A stretch of 64,000 nucleotides of DNA, taken from assembly GCA_016872795.1 (NCBI GenBank), contig VGYZ01000009.1, positions 1-64,000 of the forward strand, given 5' to 3'. The DNA is from Planctomycetota bacterium. GTDB taxonomy: Bacteria; Planctomycetota; UBA1135; GCA-002686595. A program made the position numbers and the translations under genes. A model generated the notes under the pieces. That model saw nothing but the letters and a program-made list of their open reading frames with translations. It ran no database searches and was not told where the DNA came from. Below, piece after piece: positions 60,826 through 64,000 of this stretch. Position 1 is the first letter of the stretch, and every line of letters starts with the position of its first letter.

Positions 60826-61511
60826 GACTTCCGCTCGGCGGGGACAGGCAGCGGGGTGGGGTTGGGTGCCGGCGCGGGCTCCGGCTTCGGTTGGGGCGCA
60901 GGCACCGGCGCAGGCTCCGGCTTCGGTTGGGGCGCAGGCACCGGCGCGAGCACCGCATGGAGTGCGAGGACGCGTCGGACGCAATCCGTCGTGGCCCGCG
61001 CGGAGAGGCTCGCGCCGGCGATGCCGCGGATCGAGCGCTTCAGGTTGAGCTCATCGTCGAGGAGTTTCCCCGTGAACTGCGCATACCAGTCCGCCCTCGG
61101 CACATATTCGAGCGGTTCCCCGAACGCCAGCACTTCGATGCGCGCGACCTTGCCCTCCGAGTCCACGACGACGAGCAAGGTCTCCTTGAGCGCACGCACG
61201 CGATGCACATCGATGTAGGCCGTGCCGACGACCTTCCCGTCGATGCGGGCCGTGTACGGACGCGCGATCTTGAGCTCGAGCTCTTCCCCGCACAGCTTGC
61301 CAGCCTTCACGCGCTGCTCATCCGTGAGGTACACGGTTTCCTTGACGATCTTCGCGCTGGGAAATGCGAGCGCCAGCGCTTCGTCGACGGTCATGTAGAC
61401 CTTCTCCACCGCCGCGGCAGCAGCGGGGAGCGGCGTCGCGAGCGCGGCGCAGAGCGCGAGCAGCGCCCTAGAAAACGAAGCCCATGCCGAGCGTGAGACG
61501 ATCGACTGCAT
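60822..61511 (-). CDS. FMN-binding domain protein (RnfG/NqrC-like), ApbE target
   Basis: Signal peptide (LLALCAALATPLPAAAAA) and an FMN-binding domain ending GIAGASLSARATT, where Gly-Ala-Ser stands for the S/T-GAT flavinylation motif; Ser168 is the likely attachment residue. A Pro-rich tail (PVPAPQPKPEPAP repeats) follows residue 187. The ATG at 61511 overlaps the porin gene by 44 bp. ApbE, encoded two genes upstream, would attach FMN. It should serve as an exported electron carrier. Confidence 0.8.
   Translation of the reverse strand: MQSIVSRSAWASFSRALLALCAALATPLPAAAAAVEKVYMTVDEALALAFPSAKIVKETVYLTDEQRVKAGKLCGEELELKIARPYTARIDGKVVGTAYIDVHRVRALKETLLVVVDSEGKVARIEVLAFGEPLEYVPRADWYAQFTGKLLDDELNLKRSIRGIAGASLSARATTDCVRRVLALHAVLAPVPAPQPKPEPAPVPAPQPKPEPAPAPNPTPLPVPAERKS
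60857..60950. repeat. 36-bp tandem repeat encoding a PAPQPKPEP tail
   Basis: About two and a half copies of a 36-bp unit (GGTTGGGGCGCAGGCACC...) within the FMN-binding gene, encoding its Pro/Lys/Glu-rich linker. Near-identical copies suggest recent slippage, so tail length may vary between strains. Confidence 0.85.
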
Positions 61512-62760
61512 TGTTGGCCTGATTGTCGAAGTCGCTGTAGTCGAGCTTGAACACGATCGCGTCGGTCGGGCGATACACCACACCCATGGTGAGCACATCG
61601 ACATCGTTCTGCGGATCCGCCGCGAAGCCGGTGGGCACCTTTGCCTGCGTGTCGTAGGCCTCGTAGCGCACGAACGGCTCGAGTGATCGCTTCGAGTCCA
61701 CACCCGAAAGCGCCAGCACATCGCAGGCGACTTCGAGATAGCCGCCGTAGAGCTCTTCGCCTACCGAGCCCGCTCCGGCGAGACCCAACTGGTTGTTCAG
61801 CGCCGTGACATCGCCGAGGTCCGTCTGGGCGTACAGCGCCCGCAGTGCGAACGAGCGCCAACGCGCCTCCGCGTGCGCCTCCCAAATGAGCGTCGGCACA
61901 TCGACGCCATTGCCGTCCTGACCCGAGTTACCCCAATACACGGAGCCCGAGAGGTCGAGTCCCTCGAGTGCGTGCCAGTCCGCGCGTGCCACAGCCGCGA
62001 AGTCCTCGGCCAGCGCTTCGCTGCCGTTCTGTCGGCCGGCGCGCAGGCCCTTGGCGCTGAATCCGTCCGCGTCCATGCCGTTGATGATGTACGCACGCCA
62101 GTCGACTGAACCGGCGCTGCCCCACAGGCCCGCACCGACCTCGCGCCATGTGGCGGGGAGGATGACGCGCTCGACGAACGGACGGTAGGTCGACAGAAAG
62201 GTCGTCGGCTCGTGACGCTCGTTGACGAACCCCATCGGCACGAGCAACAGACCCGTGCGCACATTGAGCGCGCTGCTCAAGCGTCCGTCGAGGTATGCGA
62301 ACTCCACGGCCACTTTGCCGTCGAGGTCATCGCCCGCCTCGCCGTGCTCGAACTCGATCTCGGAGTTGAACAGCCAGTCGTCATCGAACTTGTATCCGAC
62401 ATAGAGCACCGTGCGCAGGGCGTCGGCTTCATCGCTCTCCCCTTGGAAATTCGTGAACAGCGCTTCGCCGTAGCCTCCGAGCGAGACGCCGCCGGGGGAT
62501 TGGTACACCTTGCTCGCCGCGGGCCCCATGCCCGACACGCCCGGGCCGAGCGGCTGGAGCACACTGCCGAGCTCCTGCTCTTCGAGCTCGTCGGCGACGA
62601 CACCAAGCTGCCGCTCGAGCTCTCCGTTGCGCGCTTCGAGCCGCGCGATGCGCTGTTCGAGCGTCAGCTCGCCTTGCTGCGGCGCCTGCGCCGACGCGAG
62701 CGGCACGAGCGCCACCGCGAGTCCGAGGGCATTGCCCCATTCACGCGCACACCGTTTCAT
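61468..62760 (-). CDS. Outer-membrane porin with coiled-coil N-terminus, 430 aa
   Basis: Signal peptide (GLAVALVPLASAQ), a short coiled coil (TLEQRIARLEARNGELERQL), then a beta-barrel of the O/P-porin type (GYGEALFTNFQGES, LYVGYKFDDDWLFNSEIEFEHG) ending in Phe (GMGFVF). The coiled coil would tether it to peptidoglycan, as in Oms-like porins. The ATG lies within the ApbE stop codon (ATGA). Its genomic link to the flavin genes suggests a channel for a reducible substrate or product. Confidence 0.9.
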   Translation of the reverse strand: MKRCAREWGNALGLAVALVPLASAQAPQQGELTLEQRIARLEARNGELERQLGVVADELEEQELGSVLQPLGPGVSGMGPAASKVYQSPGGVSLGGYGEALFTNFQGESDEADALRTVLYVGYKFDDDWLFNSEIEFEHGEAGDDLDGKVAVEFAYLDGRLSSALNVRTGLLLVPMGFVNERHEPTTFLSTYRPFVERVILPATWREVGAGLWGSAGSVDWRAYIINGMDADGFSAKGLRAGRQNGSEALAEDFAAVARADWHALEGLDLSGSVYWGNSGQDGNGVDVPTLIWEAHAEARWRSFALRALYAQTDLGDVTALNNQLGLAGAGSVGEELYGGYLEVACDVLALSGVDSKRSLEPFVRYEAYDTQAKVPTGFAADPQNDVDVLTMGVVYRPTDAIVFKLDYSDFDNQANNAVDRLTLGMGFVF

Positions 62761-63866
62761 CTGCGTTCCCCTTCCTTGCGCCGTTCCGGGCGCTGCACCT
62801 TCACCTGTTGTGCGGGCAGCTCGCCCGCACTGAATTCGATGCTCAAGTCGTCGACGAGCGGTCGCAGCGCGCCGCGCAGCTCGGGCGCGGCCCGAGCGAT
62901 CAAGCGCCCCCCCTCGACGCACAGGGCGATGAGCGCGACATCGTCGCGCGACGCATCCCAGAGGAGCGCTCGCGCGGGACCGAGGACATAAGCAGCCGTC
63001 GAGTAGGCATCCGCTCTCGCGGCACTGGCGCAGTGCGCGGTGATCGACCCGAAGTCCTGGGCCGGTCGTCCAGAGCGGGGGTCGAGGATGTGCCCGAAGC
63101 GAACGCCGTCGATGACGCGCCCGTTCTCGCTGTTGCCCGAGGTCGCGAGCGAACCTGACTTCAAGATCCATGCAAGCACGGGCCGTGCGCGATCGCGCGG
63201 ATCCGCCAACAGCACTTCGCGTTCGATCCCGAGCGTCGCGACCTGTCCACCGAGATCGATGAATCCGCGCACTGCGCGGCGCTCGAGCGCAGCGACCGCC
63301 GCATCGAGGCCGACGCCCTTTCCAAAGGCACCTTCCTCCAGGCACGCACCGCTCAGGCGACGCGTTGCGCGACGCCCGTCGAACACAAAGGCCCGCTCGA
63401 AGCCGCACTGCGCGAGGGTGCTCTCGAGCTCCGCGTCGGGCGGCACTCGACCGCTTCCGCGCAGGTCCCACAGCGCGACCAGCGGCCCAACCGACGGATC
63501 GAATGCGCCCTCGGTGGCGAGCGCGAACTCGCGGCACAGCGCGAAGTCCTTGGCGAGCGCCTCGGAGATCTCGACGGACTCGCCCACGGCCGCCGCGTTC
63601 AGGCGCGAGAGCTCGCTCGTCGCTCGCCATGTCGACAGGCGCTCTTCCACGGCCGCCAGCGCCCGCAGGGCGGCCTCGCTGGCCTCGAGCGCATCCGACC
63701 GGCTGCCCGCTTGCACTTCGAGGTCACAGGCGGTCCCCATGACGGCGATGCGGCGCTCGAGGGCGGCCCCCCCGGCCTGAACATCGGCTTGGGCGTGCGC
63801 GCGGACGCCCGTGCCCGGCCACAGGGCCAGCGCCGCGACCGTGATGCAATTGAGATGCAGTCTCAT
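62757..63866 (-). CDS. apbE: FAD:protein FMN transferase (ApbE)
   Basis: Exported ApbE, 369 aa, which moves FMN from FAD to Ser/Thr of target proteins. It has the signal segment (NCITVAALALWPG), the nucleotide-binding GAFGKGVGLDAA, and the metal site: GHILDPRSGRP and ADAYSTA (Asp and Thr/Ser ligands). It is the first gene of a four-gene operon (ApbE, porin, FMN-binding protein, membrane protein), all with overlapping junctions. Confidence 0.95.
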   Translation of the reverse strand: MRLHLNCITVAALALWPGTGVRAHAQADVQAGGAALERRIAVMGTACDLEVQAGSRSDALEASEAALRALAAVEERLSTWRATSELSRLNAAAVGESVEISEALAKDFALCREFALATEGAFDPSVGPLVALWDLRGSGRVPPDAELESTLAQCGFERAFVFDGRRATRRLSGACLEEGAFGKGVGLDAAVAALERRAVRGFIDLGGQVATLGIEREVLLADPRDRARPVLAWILKSGSLATSGNSENGRVIDGVRFGHILDPRSGRPAQDFGSITAHCASAARADAYSTAAYVLGPARALLWDASRDDVALIALCVEGGRLIARAAPELRGALRPLVDDLSIEFSAGELPAQQVKVQRPERRKEGERR

Positions 63867-63876
63867 TACAACAAGA

Positions 63877-63904
63877 AGAGTAGCCCCGAAAAACGCCCTG
63901 TCAA
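63877..63904 (-). promoter_or_regulatory. Sigma-70-type promoter of the apbE operon
   Basis: On the minus strand, TTGACA (63904-63899) is followed after 16 bp by TACTCT (63882-63877). The -10 box ends 10 bases before the apbE ATG, so the expected transcript start is only about three bases upstream of it and the mRNA would be nearly leaderless. The perfect -35 box is uncommon in this G+C-rich window. Confidence 0.5.
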
Positions 63905-64000
63905 CCGCGCACTTGTGCCCGATGGGTGCCGGCCAGGGGCCCCTAGAGGCCCCCGCGAAGGCCGCGGCGGGCCCCGCGAGGCATGGGAGCGCCCGAATCG

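Noticed and set aside
60857-60950. Direct repeats as a CRISPR-like array
   Set aside because: The repeats are contiguous, in frame, and encode a Pro-rich tail; there are no spacers.

Overview
The window is about two-thirds G+C and densely coded, with many 4-bp stop/start overlaps (ATGA, GTGA, TTGA) inside operons. Several features point to a member of the Planctomycetota, probably one of the high-GC uncultured marine/sediment lineages: many secreted hypothetical proteins, tandem reprolysin-like proteases with a shared C-terminal domain, a YVTN-propeller cytochrome, DUF1570-like and ThuA-like proteins, and sialate-esterase (SASA) and sulfatase-like hydrolases. This assignment is inferred from gene content; no rRNA, tRNA or ribosomal protein gene is present to confirm it.

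Layout. 0.2-2.0 kb: a small unknown gene, a DNA glycosylase (mutM) and a DUF983 protein. 2.1-4.8 kb (minus): an NMT1/SsuA-type ABC importer whose substrate-binding gene carries an in-frame TGA followed by a perfect hairpin, a candidate selenocysteine site. 5.1-9.7 kb (plus): a small secreted CxxC protein, a four-cluster Fe-S protein fused to an NrfD-like membrane anchor, and a molybdopterin oxidoreductase. 9.8-15.6 kb: secreted SurA-like, HEAT-repeat and DUF1570-like proteins. 15.7-19.7 kb: a B12-binding radical SAM enzyme and two nucleotide-sugar enzymes. 19.8-24.9 kb: a 1719-residue DUF4011-helicase-nuclease protein that looks like a single-gene defence factor. 25-35 kb: a DUF2490 protein, sulfatase-like lipoprotein, two paralogous GT-C glycosyltransferases, a DTW protein, a VWA protein, a 3'-5' exonuclease and an RlmL-type methyltransferase.

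35-48 kb holds two large secreted metalloproteases, a small accessory patch (two DoxX-like proteins, an Arch_ATPase with a 22-bp AT-rich palindrome at its promoter, and a degenerate duplicate of that ATPase's tail), an SGNH hydrolase and a large di-heme YVTN protein. 48.0-51.3 kb is a second accessory patch of visibly lower G+C: gene remnants, a possible MazF/PemK-like protein and a tight P-loop kinase / HAD phosphatase / uracil-PRTase-like operon. 51.4-60.3 kb is mainly a minus-strand carbohydrate-acid catabolic set (sugar epimerase, enolase-superfamily enzyme, VOC protein, 2-hydroxyacid dehydrogenase, ThuA-like protein) plus a two-domain SASA esterase on the plus strand. 60.3-63.9 kb (minus) is a four-gene overlapping operon: ApbE flavin transferase, porin, FMN-binding protein and a small membrane protein. 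It reads as a self-contained extracytoplasmic flavin electron-transfer unit.

Two signals cut across genes. The tetranucleotide ACGT is avoided, with Asp/Asn/His/Tyr codons switching from NAC to NAT before Val and Thr codons switching to ACA before T. A C-terminal module of about 130 residues recurs in three otherwise unrelated exported proteins.
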